Assembly (NCBI GenBank): GCA_963813345.1
Contig: CAWEYR010000024.1
Span: 186,001 to 250,000 of the forward strand
DNA from: CAWDDA01 sp963813345
GTDB taxonomy: Bacteria; Acidobacteriota; Blastocatellia; RBC074
Direction: 5' to 3'
DNA length: 64,000 bases
Shown: piece by piece, positions 40,042 through 50,086 of the stretch
Layout: each line of letters starts with the position of its first letter
How positions within the stretch are numbered: position 1 is the first letter of the stretch
Program-made: the position numbers and the translations under genes
The notes under the pieces: generated by a model
The model's database searches: none
What the model was told of the DNA's origin: nothing
The model's input: the letters and a program-made list of their open reading frames with translations, nothing else

Positions 40042-40164
40042 GGTGCTGAGTATGGGGTTCGAGTTCAAGCTTTAGCTTGGGGTTGCATTCCGAGCATCAA
40101 CAGGGCCTCAATGCAACCCCAAGCTAAAGCTTGAGACTCGAACCCCATACTCAGCACCCAGCAC
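40042..40164. repeat. Nested inverted repeat, module G outer and module E core
   Basis: Left arm: GTGCTGAGTATGGGGTTC, then GAGTTCAAGCTTTAGCTTGG and GGTTGCATT. Right arm: AATGCAACCCCAAGCTAAAG, CTTGAGACTCGAACCCC and ATACTCAGCACCCAGCAC. Arms of nearly 48 bases with few mismatches. It contains the stop codon region of the metalloprotease frame on the minus strand. Confidence 0.9.
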
Positions 40165-43068
40165 GTTCCTCTAGTCCATCGCGCTGTCGGTACGAGCGCC
40201 AGCCATTTCGCGGGTTTCTGTGGCTTCCGGTCAATCGACCTACGCGAGTATGCCACTGATGTCACCAGGAGAGTCAGCAACGGTGAAAGTGCTAGTGTTT
40301 CTTTGAACCTTGCTGTGCTGTAGTACAAGTCGAGCGATGGAACGTTGAATGGGCTCCGTACTGCCTCGAGGAAGTGCTCATACGTCGTTCCGACGGCCGA
40401 GAGTTTCCTGGCTCGCGAAAGGTCAGTCGGTCTTGGATCCATGACTCCGCTGCCCTGTGTAACTCCGACGACGGAACGCCCGGACCTTCTCAGTACCCGC
40501 CATTCCATATTGATCTCTCCACCTTTCTCCAGACTTACTGAGAATGAGTTTGTGAACACATTCCCGAAGCGAGGAACGCTCACCCAGCGAACTGTAATGG
40601 CGTTGCCCGTATCTTCGACCATCACAATCCCTGTTACTCCCGTGCCGAAACCGGAAGGATCGAGGTCAGCAAAAAGCGGTGCGATGCGGGGAGGTCCGGC
40701 AAGAAAACGAGAAACAGTCCTGTCCGAGGTATCAGTATCAGGACCTCCAAATGTGAGGTTGCCATCGGAATTCACCCACACGCTCGTCCAGTCCACTCCC
40801 TGGTAAGGGAATTTGAACGGCAAAGCAACTTGTACAGACTCGTCGTCACCCAGCGGAAGAACCGTTCCACTGTATGTGTCCAGAGTCAATATATATCGCC
40901 CGATCGAGCGCCCTTGTCCCGATGAAATTGTCATCACCGAATGTCGTCACGGCGAGCGTGTACTCCGCATCCGACGGTATCGGGAAGATCAGACGTGAGA
41001 AGACGGATGCGACGTCATCGTTCTGTGCGAGAAGCGTTCCGTCAGGTCCGAACAGACCAATGACAGTATCCAACAGCGCTCCCGGGACGGTCTCCGCAAC
41101 CAGCAGTTCTCCGGCTTTGGCTTTGAAGCGGTAGAAGTCCACGTCGCCTGCGGCAATCTCTGCGTAATCTGTCGGCTGTGTTGAACGGCAGGCTAACGCT
41201 CCGAGCGTTCGCACGCGTATCGTTAGGCTCGTATCGATCAAGGTACATACCAGGCATATCAAAAACAACCAACTTGTCGTCCAGATCGTTATCCAGACTT
41301 CCGAATTCTTCAAAGATCGCTGTTTTGTCGCTGCTTCGGCTCGTCCCGAGGTTGAGTTCCGTCAGGTCAGACTCTGTCTCAAACTTCGAAGTAATCGCAT
41401 TACCGCAGCTATATCCAGCGAGTCCGTCGCGCGCATCGATCTGACCGTAGGACAATATGGCCTGGCTGCGCTGGCCGCCTTTCTTTGCCTTTAGCGAAAT
41501 CGAAAAGGTGTTGCTCGCTCCACCCAACGAGAAATCAGGTAGAAGACTCGGCACATCGGAATAGCGAATTGTGAAGGTGTCGGCACTTTGCTCGAAAGAA
41601 AGGATTCCCCCCAAAGACACATCAGTGATCGTATTGAGCCCCGCAATGCGCGGCCTCAGTACGGTCAAATGCTGACTAAGCCTTCCTTGAAGGCCGAAAG
41701 GTGTATTGTCCGGCCCTCCAAAGGTCAGGGTGCCCTGAAATGCGTTGAGAAACACCGAACCAAAACTGGTGCCGCACATCTCGAACCGGAACGGCAGTGC
41801 AAACTCGAGCCAGGGTCTGACTCCTCCATCGGCAAGGAATGCATCAAATGGCAGCGGCCCAGGCTGCCGCCGGTTGAAGATAATGTCAATGCCCGTCAGG
41901 GTCTGACCCGCGACTGCGGTCAACGCTGTAAACGTGGCAGGGTTGTCTGTCTGAGGATTGTCGGACTCAGCCGCGCCACTGTAGAACTCTTCAGGCCCGG
42001 GCAACCCAAATCTTTGTGGTATCGAAAAATCACCGAGGAGGATTTCATCTACATAGACAGCGTATCTTGCTCCGGGCGTTAGTCCGCGAAGAGAATAAGC
42101 ACCTGCCAGCGGGTGACCAGCAGGAACAAATCCTCCAAGACTGCCGGAGATCGAGGAGACCGCGTCTTCAAAAGGATTGTCAACGTTTCGCGCGATCACA
42201 TTGACACCACTCACGGCCTCGCCGTTGAACCCAATCACTCGACCAGAGATGGTTCCAAAATTCGTGATAAAGGCGGGTTCCGGGTAAAGTGCCGAGAGCG
42301 TCGCTCTATCATCCGTATCAAGCGTGTCCTGGCCCGCGATGGCGGCGACTTCGCCGTTGGCAACATCGAGGAGGATCAACGGGTACATCGTCTCGAAGAT
42401 GTTTTGTGAAAGGGACGGCTGCCCAAACGTATTGTTTGGTGATGGCCCCGATGTATCACCTGTCACGAAGATCTCGCCGTTCACAACAGAATGATCGAGA
42501 CCCGAATAGTGTCCAAATTCATGGACCTGTGTTGCACGCAGGATAGACAAAGTCACCGGCAAGAAACCCAGTTGAGGATGTGGAAGGTCGCCGCCGTTAA
42601 GAAGCGCGACTCCGCGCACGACCTGGCCAGTGACCGGGTCGAAGTCGAAACCTGCGAAGCCAAGGATGCCGGAGAACTCGCCGAAGATAAGATCGAAGAT
42701 GGCGCCATTCTCATCGTAGATGATGGGATGGGTGCCGTTCGGTGGCGCCGAGAGCACAGCGCCGAAATTCGTTTCGTCCACATCAAACGGAAGTAACCCG
42801 GCATTCACGTACGTCGCGGAGGCGGTCGGGACGCTTTGCCAGGTATTAAATGCTGCCGTGGTCAAAGCAATCGCTTCGGCATTTGTCAGCGGCCCGAGAC
42901 CACCTCGATCGGGATTGAACGGGATGTTTGCGCCGCCGTTTGGCCAGACGATGGGCTGACCCGGAGCCCTTAGAACAGCGGTCCACCTCCAATAACCGGC
43001 TTGAACTCTGGAGCGACCGCCAACCCAAGCAGGCAACAGATGACGATCCGCGTTGCAGCTCGTTTCAT
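40065..43068 (-). CDS. Secreted HEXXH metalloprotease with duplicated beta domains (several frameshifts)
   Basis: Pieces 43068-42985, 43000-41042, 41313-40846 and 40937-40065 form one exported protein of about 1000 residues. The start MKRAATRIVICCLLGLAVAP overlaps the stop of the preceding gene (ATGA). A matrixin-like domain carries QVHEFGHYSGLDHS (HEXXHxxGxxH). Then a carboxypeptidase-regulatory-like domain (ISGRVIGFNGEAVSGVNVIARN), a nidogen-like beta domain (ALPFRF...TLTFGGPD), a pre-peptidase C-terminal domain (DRYEPNDTRANARSV...DVDFYRF), and a second copy of the beta domain (ALPFKFPYQG...LTFGGPDTD). The last roughly 75 residues are read from an RND-pump remnant and a repeat and are not native. 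Confidence 0.75.
40166..40295 (-). pseudogene. Remnant of an RND efflux pump 3' end
   Basis: This stretch resembles the 3' end of the RND gene at 44198. AGTATGCCAC...GTGAAAGTG at 40248-40292 matches 44368-44412 in about 41 of 45 positions, and CTAGTCC-TCGCGCTGTCGGT-GAGCGCCAGCC near 40170 matches 44198-44230. About 80-100 bases between these blocks are missing. Read in the protease frame it gives LALSPLLTLLVTSVAYS, close to SLSLLLTLLVTPVAYS of the pump. It is a duplicated, decayed gene tail joined to the protease gene. Confidence 0.75.
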
Positions 43069-43718
43069 CGCCGCCCCCTTCCTTCGTCAACCAGACGACG
43101 GATCTCCTTTGCCACGTGAGAATATTTCCGATTTTCACTGACGCGGGTTGTGTCTTTTTTGTTTCGAGCCCCGAGGTCTGCCTGATCCATTGCCCCTGAA
43201 GAGCATTCATGTTTGCCGTAATCGTTTACTGCCTCTTCACCTTCTCCCGCTCCGGTGATGCGGAAACATCCCTGTCCCAGCCCTACGGGAGAGGACATCC
43301 CTATGGCACTCGGTCGCGTTGTCAGCAGCAAGTATCTCTCACCGACTTCAAGCTTCGGCAAGCGAAGGTTGAGCTGTGAAATGTTCCGGTGGCCCTGAGG
43401 TGCAGGTTTGAGGGATCCGAGGACGCGCATCTCGACAAAGCGAATGCCTTTGACCGTCTGGAAGTCACCCTTGAAAGCTTCGTCCACTACGATCCGGTAG
43501 GTAATGATCGGGATCTGGCCTCCGCCGGCATTGAGAGTGCCGGGTATGGCAGCGGCCACGGTCCCGCGAAAGACCTTGTCAGCACGAACAACAAGCTCGC
43601 GGAGATTCATCTGGATGACGCTTTCTGCGATTGAAGGCGACGGGCACACAAGCGCAAGACAGGCAGCAAGAATCAACAGCCGCCCACACGAAAACCGCTG
43701 GGTCTTCACTTTGTTCAT
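43065..43718 (-). CDS. Exported protein of unknown function, partner of metalloprotease
   Basis: 217 residues with signal peptide (GRLLILAACLALVCPSPSIA). The mature part has IQMNLRELVVRADKVFRGTV, ITYRIVVDEAFKGD, and LPKLEVGERYLLLTTRPSAIGMSSPVGLGQGCFRI, a beta-rich domain of a type often found before matrixin-like proteases in this lineage. It overlaps the protease start by 4 bases, so the two are translationally coupled. It may be a chaperone, inhibitor or co-secreted partner (inference). Confidence 0.75.
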   Translation of the reverse strand: MNKVKTQRFSCGRLLILAACLALVCPSPSIAESVIQMNLRELVVRADKVFRGTVAAAIPGTLNAGGGQIPIITYRIVVDEAFKGDFQTVKGIRFVEMRVLGSLKPAPQGHRNISQLNLRLPKLEVGERYLLLTTRPSAIGMSSPVGLGQGCFRITGAGEGEEAVNDYGKHECSSGAMDQADLGARNKKDTTRVSENRKYSHVAKEIRRLVDEGRGRR

Positions 43719-43775
43719 TGTGAGCTTCCTTTCGAACAGGGATTTTGTAAAGAGGTAAAACCGAGATCGAAGCGT

Positions 43776-43822
43776 GTAGTAACGGCTTTAGCCGGAACGA
43801 TTCCGGCTGAAGCCGGTACTAC
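43776..43822. repeat. Inverted repeat (GTAGTAACGGCTTTAGCCGG)
   Basis: GTAGTAACGGCTTTAGCCGG and CCGGCTGAAGCCGGTACTAC form a stem with a CGATT-like loop. The plan matches module D (GTAC-x-CGCCTTTAGGCGGAA) with changed bases, so it may be a diverged member. Its right edge supplies the TAG stop of the CHC2 gene. Confidence 0.82.
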
Positions 43823-44082
43823 ATGCCTTTCTTTTCGTTGATGTCATCAATGATCTGAACGGCCTCTCTAAAGGAACACCGCTTGATCAGCTCTACAAAC
43901 TGGTAGACATCACCATCCGTTCCGCACTCTGTGCAGGCGAAGAGTTGCGTCTCTCGGTCCACGAAAAGGCTCAGCTCGCTACTCTCGTGAAACGGGCACC
44001 GGCCTACGAGATTGGTTCCGACTTCGAAAAGTACAACGTAATGGCGAATGATCCTACTGATTTCCGCAGTTGCTGCTCCCAT
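43819..44082 (-). CDS. Stand-alone CHC2 zinc-finger protein (DnaG N-domain-like)
   Basis: 87 residues. VGRCPFHESSELSLFVDRETQLFACTECGTDGDVYQFVELI is the CHC2 zinc-binding domain that opens bacterial DNA primases (ligands Cys, His, Cys, Cys). FREAVQIIDDI follows. There is no TOPRIM or helicase-binding domain, so it is not a primase by itself. It could bind single-stranded DNA or a primase partner (inference). The frame ends KKGM then TAG within a repeat, so the C-terminus might have been cut. It lies 115 bases downstream of the RND gene, same direction. Confidence 0.82.
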   Translation of the reverse strand: MGAATAEISRIIRHYVVLFEVGTNLVGRCPFHESSELSLFVDRETQLFACTECGTDGDVYQFVELIKRCSFREAVQIIDDINEKKGM

Positions 44083-44141
44083 CGTCGCTAGAGCTTACCA
44101 GAACTCTGGTTACGAGGCGTGTGGTATCGAAGTCCATCGAG

Positions 44142-44191
44142 CACGCAGCACTCAGCACCTCAGCACCCAGCACTCAGCACTCAGCACCCAC
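44142..44191. repeat. Tandem CAGCACTCAGCAC tract, module G half element
   Basis: GCAGCACTCAGCACCTCAGCACCCAGCACTCAGCACTCAGCACCC. This is the right arm of module G elements (31390, 40042) with no left arm visible. It adjoins the RND stop codon, exactly as the copy at 40147-40164 adjoins the RND remnant. (The motif is given here in overlapping units of about 7 bases: CAGCACT / CAGCACC.). Confidence 0.75.
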
Positions 44192-44197
44192 TTTCTT

Positions 44198-47100
44198 CTA
44201 GTCCTTCGCGCTGTCGGTGTGAGCGCCAGCCGTAGCCATTTCACGGGGTTCTGTAGCTTCTGTGAGGCGACCTGGCGCGTGGTGTTCTTCGGGTTTGGAG
44301 CGCTTACGGGAAAGGGCGCCTGCGGTTGCCCACTTGTGTGCCTTAAGCGAGATGTCATCAAACAGTGAGTATGCCACCGGTGTCACCAGGAGTGTCAGCA
44401 ACAGTGAAAGTGACTGGCCTCCAATCACGACGATGGCAATCGATCGACGCTCTTCCGCGCCGGGTCCCGTGCCCAGTGCGAGCGGAAGCATCGCGGCCAC
44501 AAGTGCGAGAGTCGTCATGAGAATCGGGCGCAACCGATCCCGGTTCGCCTGGATGATTGCAGAATATCGATCCATACCCGACCGGCGCAGACCATTCATA
44601 TGGTCGATCTGCAGAATCGAATTCTTCTTTACCACGCCAAAGAGGACAAGTATTCCGAGTGCTGAATAGAGATTGAGAGTATCGTTGAGCAGCACCAGGG
44701 AAAGCAGCGCGAATGGAATCGCCAGCGGGAGACTCAACAGAATCGTAATCGGGTGGACGACACTCTCGAACTGCGAAGCGAGAATCATGTACATGAAGGC
44801 AATCGAGAGCAGAAACGCGACGACGAATTCACGGAAAGTTCTTTCGAGCTCTCGTGCTTTGCCCGAGATCGCGTGGCTATAGCCTGCAGGCAGGTTCATC
44901 CTCTCAACTTCATCGCGCAGGGCCTGAACTCGATCCGCGAGGGCAAATCCCGGCGCTACACCGGCCCGGAGTGAAACCTGTCGTTGCCTGTCAAGGCGAT
45001 CAATTCGAGACGAACCAGTCGCGGATTCGAGCCTGACAACATTGTCGAGTTGCACGAGTCCCGCCTTTGTCGAGGGGACAAACAGCCGCATAATCGTCTC
45101 GCGGTCATTCCGGTCTCCCTGCTTCAGACGAAGCTGGACGTCATAATCTTCATTTACCGAAGCGTCGCGAAAGCGGGAGACGCGTTCATCGCCACCCACC
45201 ATCAGGCGCAGCGCAGTTGCGATGTCCGTCGTATCAACCCCAAGGTCAGCGGCCCGCGCGCGATCGATTTCGACGCGCAATTCGGGCTTGTCAAGCTTTA
45301 AAGTCACGTCCGCGTCGACAAGACCAAGCTCGGGAGCGCGCTCGCGCAACTGGTTTGCATACTCGACCAGCTGGTAAATATCCGGCCCGCGCAACACAAA
45401 GTCGATGTCCGTGTATCCGCCTCCACCGAGATTGATCGTCTCGGGATTTCTCACAGTCGGTCTGAGATGCGTGAATTTTCGAAGTCGTTGACGCACCTTT
45501 TGCTGTACATCACGCGCACTGTAGTTGCCGCGAAACACCGCCAGCGGCTCTCCGCGCTTTAGTCCCTGCCAGAACTTGGCAAGATTGACAGTCCGCTCTT
45601 CGTGCGGCGGAATCCGGAGATAAAGGCGAGCCGAGTTGACAGATCCCGAAAAAAGCTTCCCGCCGTGCCGAGAATCAGCTTGATCTCCGGCATCTGCTTG
45701 AGCTCGGCTTCAACAGCCAGTAGTGCTTCATCCATTGCGCTCAGGCTCGTGCCCTCGGGCGCATTCAACATCAACACCGAACTGAGCTTCGTCAACGTTG
45801 CTCGGAATGAAATCCTGCCGGACTATACCGTATAGCCAGACCGACGAAAGCATGACCATGACTGCCAGAACAGAGACGATCAGGCGGTGACGCATCACCA
45901 GGCGAAGCAGCCACGTGTAGACGCGATCGATAACACCGTAAAAACCCTTTCGCGAAGCAGCCGAGTGCATTTCTCGAGCTCGCTCTGCGTCCCCGGAGAG
46001 CAACCGCGCACTCATCATTGGCGTCAGCGTGAACGAAACGAGCAGGCTGACGAGGATCGCCACTGTCGCGGTGATTCCAAACTGATAGAGAAACCGTCCT
46101 GAGACCGACGACATGAACGAGACTGGCAGAAAGATTACAACCAGCGAAAACGTGGTCGCCATAACCGCCAGCCCGATCTCTTCCGTCGCCTCTTTAGCCG
46201 CGCGCCTGGGCGACATCTTTTTCTCTTCAATGAAGCGGAAGATGTTCTCGAGCACGACGATGGCGTCGTCGATCACTACGCCGACCATAAGCACCAGCGC
46301 CAGCATGGTGACGCTGTTAAGCGTGAAATCAAGCCAGCTCATCATCGCAAACGTTGCGATGACCGAAGACGGAATGGCTACGCCCGCGATAATCGTCGAA
46401 CGCCACGAGCGCATGAAAAGAAGCACAACGAGGCATGCGAGAATGCTTCCGAGAACCAGATGCACGTTGATTTCGTGAAGTGCATTCTTGATATAGAGCG
46501 ACTGGTCCTGAATCACTTCAAGGCGAACGTCGGGCGGCATCTGAGCTCGGACGCGATCGAGATTCCGCTTGACGTCGTCGATCATTGCAACCGTGTTGGC
46601 GCCCGATTGACGAACGACCTCAAGCGTAACTGCCGGAACGCCATTGAGTCTCGAGAGTGACCTCTGCTCCTTGGTGCCGTCTTCAGCGTATCCGATGTCA
46701 CGAACCTTGATCGGCGATCCATTGACAGTCGAAATTACGGCTTCATCAAACTGCCGCGGATCAGCGATCCTGCCAATCGTGCGCAGCTGTACTTCGCGTC
46801 TGCCGGCGTCAACATTGCCTCCCGGAATGTCCGCGTTCTGCCGCACGAGAGCCTCGCGCACCCGAGTGATGGGTATGCGGTAAGCCGCCAGTCTGTCGGC
46901 GTCGACCCAGACATTGATTGCCCTTTGAAGCCCTCCATTGATTCCAACTTCGCCGACCCCCACCGAGCGCTCGATCTGAACGCGAACGGTCTTGTCGGCC
47001 AATTCTGTCAGCTCACGAATCGAACGATCGCCTGAGACAGCAATCGTCATCACCGGTTGGGAGTCGCTGTCCTGCTTTTGAACAACGGGAGGATCAGTGC

Positions 47101-47467
47101 CGGGGGGCAGCAAACGCAAGACACCTTGAACCCGATCGCGCACATCCTGGGCTGCCGTTTCGATGTTCCGGTCGAGATTGAATGTCGCCATCACAAAAGC
47201 GCGGCCCTGGCTCGAGACCGAACGGAGCTGTTCTATGCCTTCAACCGTATTGACGACGTCTTCGATCGGCCGTGCGAGCTGTGATTCTGCCTCTTCAGGT
47301 GACGCTCCCGGCAATGACATCCGAACCGTCACTGTCGGCAGGTCAATCGACGGGAACCGATCAACACCCAGTTTGAAGTAACTTGCAGCTCCGACAACGA
47401 CGAGTGACAGAATGATCATCGCCGCGAAAACCGGACGCCGAATGCATATCTCAGCCAGCTTTTGCAT
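44198..47467 (-). CDS. RND efflux pump, HAE1/AcrB type (frameshifts)
   Basis: Fragments 47467-45728, 45795-45559 and 45538-44198 form one pump of about 1085 residues. N-terminal membrane helix after MQKLAEICIRRPVFAAMIILSLVVVG; first porter domain (PTVTVRMSLPGASPEEAESQLARPIED); helices with LNSVTMLALVLMVGVVIDDAIVVLENI carrying the proton-relay Asp pair; second half with GNYSARDVQQKVRQRL, LGILVLFGVVKKNSILQIDHMN, and ALVAAMLPLALGTGPGAEERRSIAIVVIGG. Breaks lie near 45750 and 45550. It is followed by the membrane fusion gene upstream, so together they export drugs or small molecules with an unlinked outer-membrane channel. Confidence 0.9.
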
Positions 47468-47561
47468 AATGTCGCACGCCTACCTGTACAACTCCGGGCG
47501 CTTCGTTTGCCTCTTGCTTCTCGTCTAGACGTTGTCGAGCGTATTCGAGTTGCATGAAAGC

Positions 47562-48790
47562 TTACTCGACACTCTCGCTCAGAACCTTTACCTGCTGCCC
47601 TACCACAAGGTTACCGGGAACCGTGACCACCTTTTCGCCCGCCTTGAGCCCATCCGTGATCTCTACCAGATCGCCCTCACTTCTCCCCACCTGGATGTTT
47701 CTCTCCATAGCGCTCCCATCCTTGACGAGATACACCTTCTGTATTCCGGCAAAGGTTACAACTGCACTTGCGGGAACCATAACAGCCATAGTCTGCGAAT
47801 TTGTCTCGATCTCGGCCTTGGCAAATGAGCCAGGCTTAAGTTTGGAGTGGCGGTTGTCAACTTCCGCTTCGATGACGAGCGTCCGGCTCAATTCCTGGAA
47901 AGCCGGGCTCAGCCGAACGAGTCTGCCTGAATAGGTCTCGGGATCACCCTCGACAGTAACTCGCACTCCCTGCCCGACCCGCAGATCGTGTGAATCGCGC
48001 TCGGGAATCTCGACACGCAGGCGCAAAGGATGAATGCGAACGATCGTCAGCACTGGAGCACCGGCTGTCATATATTCGCCCATTGAAGCCCTCCGCTCGC
48101 GCACGGCTCCATCGAATGGTGCATAAAGGCGCGTTTCGGCGAGCTGCTGTCGGGCGATTGCCAACTCGGAACGTCGTTGAAGCAACACTGCCTGTCGATT
48201 CCGAACCTCTTCAATCGCGTCCTGATAGCGGCTTTCAGCCACCTTGAACACCGACTCGTGCGATCGAGCTCGGCTTGTGGTAGAACACCCTCGCGGACGA
48301 GGCGAATCGTTCGCTCGCGGTTCGCCCTGCTCTCATCAAGAACCGCCGCAGCCTGGGTTACGAGTGCGGATTTGTTGATGTCGATGCGATCGTCTTCGCC
48401 CTGAGGCGGCAGTCCGAGCCGTGCACGAGCCTGCTGCAGCGCAGCGTTTGATTGTTCAACGCGCACCCGGAAGTCCTCTGTTTCCAGAAGTGCGACCTCC
48501 TGGCCCTTTGCCACTCGAGAGCCAAGGTCGACACGCAGCGAGCTCAAACGGCCAGGAACCTTAAAGCTTACGGTTGCCTGCTCGTCGGCTGCCAGCGTCC
48601 CCGGCGCGGAAACCCGGGAGGCGAGAGAGCGTTCCTGCGCTACAGCAAGCCGGACCTCCTTTACCGGCAAACCTGCACGGGCATCGCCTCGAGCCGCCCC
48701 GGCGGTCGATTCACTACGACTGCAACCGGTCAATACGAGGCATCCAAGTAATGCTACGATGAATGAGTTTCTGATTTCGGAATAAAGCAT
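47562..48790 (-). CDS. RND membrane fusion lipoprotein (one frameshift)
   Basis: Frames 48790-48260 and 48251-47562 give one HlyD/AcrA-type adaptor of about 410 residues. Lipoprotein signal with lipobox LTGC (residues about 19-22); first barrel-sandwich half (QATVSFKVPGRLSSLRVDLGSRVAKGQEVALLE); alpha-hairpin; second half (ETRLYAPFDGAVRERRASMGEYMTAGAPVLTIV); beta-barrel (GDPETYSGRLVRLSPAF) and membrane-proximal domain (VVTVPGNLVVGQQVKVLSE). A one-base shift near 48265 links LDR to SVFKVAESRYQDAIEEV. First gene of the efflux operon. Confidence 0.9.
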
Positions 48791-49062
48791 TTAGGTCTCA
48801 TTTCGATCATGCGTAAAGAAACGAGGCTCGGGAGTCATCCGTGCGCAATTCCCATCATCGCATGTCGCTTAATTATAGCGCGTGAAATCACTTTGTGCAG
48901 TTCTCTTCTTGCAGAACCGGGATACTCCAGTCTTTCGCTTGTACGGGTTCTGTGCGATCATGATTTCGTTCTTCTTCAATATCGTTAGCGTTCTTCTGTA
49001 GTTGTGGTATCTCGCTGACCTTAAATAGCGCAAGAGACGGCAAGTGATGGCATTGTCACACC
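48791..49062. other. Promoter gap between efflux operon and membrane protein gene
   Basis: 272 bases between divergent genes. An AT-rich patch (TTAATTATAGCGCGTGAAAT) lies in the middle. No repeat module, small gene or operator I can support. Confidence 0.4.
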
Positions 49063-49605
49063 ATGATGTACAGCCAACAAGAATACGATATGATGAGACG
49101 CCAGACGCTTCAGATCGAGGCAGAAAAGCGTTCTCTCCTTCGAACACTTCTCATAATAATCGCAGTGCTGTTGGGTATCTGCCTGCTTTTTCTTGTCTTC
49201 CTGTATCGTCACTACAGTTTGAGTTCTGATCTGATTGGTTCAGCTGAAACCAGGGCTGCCGCAAGCGACGCGCAGCATCAGGCTTGCAGCAAAGAGCTTT
49301 TGGAGAAGAAAGCAATTCTCGATGGGATGGCCGCAGAGGCTGCCAAACAGAACCAGCTGATTAACGACATCATGCCGCGGGTGTTGCGCGATCAGGCGTC
49401 AGATGCTGAGGTTGCCCGCTTTGCGCATGCAATCTACGCTCAACCCGCCCACGTAGTCGCGCTGCCGTCCATTCCTCCTGACCGTATCCTCCGCCGTTTC
49501 AGATACCGCACCGGCGGGCTGCTTCACACCTACGTGCTCGTGGCAGGCCTCATTGATGGCCAATGGGTACTCTATTCGAACCTGACCGGTAAGGGGAAAG
49601 AGTAG
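49063..49605 (+). CDS. Membrane-anchored protein, unknown function
   Basis: 180 residues: short cytoplasmic N-terminus, a membrane helix (LLRTLLIIIAVLLGICLLFLVFLY) at about 26-49, a helical stretch (ELLEKKAILDGMAAEAAKQNQLINDIMPRVL) and a C-terminal part with VLVAGLIDGQWVLYSNLTGKG. No family recognised. Two ATG codons are adjacent at the start. The TAG stop is at the very edge of the following G-rich repeat. Confidence 0.65.
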   Translation: MMYSQQEYDMMRRQTLQIEAEKRSLLRTLLIIIAVLLGICLLFLVFLYRHYSLSSDLIGSAETRAAASDAQHQACSKELLEKKAILDGMAAEAAKQNQLINDIMPRVLRDQASDAEVARFAHAIYAQPAHVVALPSIPPDRILRRFRYRTGGLLHTYVLVAGLIDGQWVLYSNLTGKGKE

Positions 49606-49732
49606 GGGTCAGGGGTCGGGGTCAGGGTCGGGGGTTTGAGTTCAAGCTTTAGCTTGTCATTGTTAGATCGAGTCGTAACACGACAAGCTAAAGCTTGAAC
49701 TCTAAATCCCCGATCCCTGACCCCTGACCCCT
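49604..49732. repeat. Nested inverted repeat, module F outer and module E core
   Basis: Left arm: AGGGGTCAGGGGTCGGGG, TCAGGGTCGGGGG, then GAGTTCAAGCTTTAGCTTGTC. Right arm: GACAAGCTAAAGCTTGAACT, then CCCCGATCCCTGACCCC and TGACCCCT. Module F is shared with 23601 and the E core with 31390 and 40042. The five G-runs are a strong quadruplex motif. (Arms given in pieces.). Confidence 0.92.
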
Positions 49733-49738
49733 CCCTGC

Positions 49739-49978
49739 TCAGCCCTCTTCCTCATACAGATACCGGATGCTGCTCTTCCTCAGGAGAAGTTTCGGGCCAC
49801 CATCGCTTGGGCCAAGGCTAAAGACCTCTCGATCGTAGTACCGCAACTGCCCGTGAAGCTGCTCTCCCGACTTCAACACAATAACCACCGGAATCGCGTG
49901 GTCGACAAGGTTCTTGAGGTAGATTGCTTCTTCACCGGTTGATTCGGGATCGGACGGCATTGAGGGGGCGGGTCGCAT
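49739..49978 (-). CDS. Hfq-like Sm-fold protein
   Basis: 79 residues. EAIYLKNLVDHAIPVVIVLKSGEQLHGQLRYYDREVFSLG matches the Sm1 motif of Hfq (xFLNxLxxxxxPVxIYLxNGxxLxGxxxxxDxFxxxL), and LLLRKSSIRYLYEEE sits where Hfq has YKHAISTIxP. The spacing is right but the canonical Tyr-Lys-His-Ala is replaced by Leu-Arg-Lys-Ser, so RNA binding at the proximal face may differ. An ATG five codons in (MPSDPES) is an alternative start. Probable role: hexameric small-RNA chaperone or a related Sm-like protein (inference). Confidence 0.72.
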   Translation of the reverse strand: MRPAPSMPSDPESTGEEAIYLKNLVDHAIPVVIVLKSGEQLHGQLRYYDREVFSLGPSDGGPKLLLRKSSIRYLYEEEG

Positions 49979-50086
49979 TGGCCGTTTGTGTTTCTTTTTT
50001 ATTATTGTTACGTTTCGCCTGATGGCGGCCTCGATTGTTGTTTATTGGATCTCTAGTCACGGTAATCGTCCTCTGCGGAGTTTCGG

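Noticed and set aside
44142..44191. Short tandem repeats as a CRISPR array
   Set aside because: Units of about 7 bases without spacers; they match the arm of a dispersed inverted repeat, and no cas gene is present.
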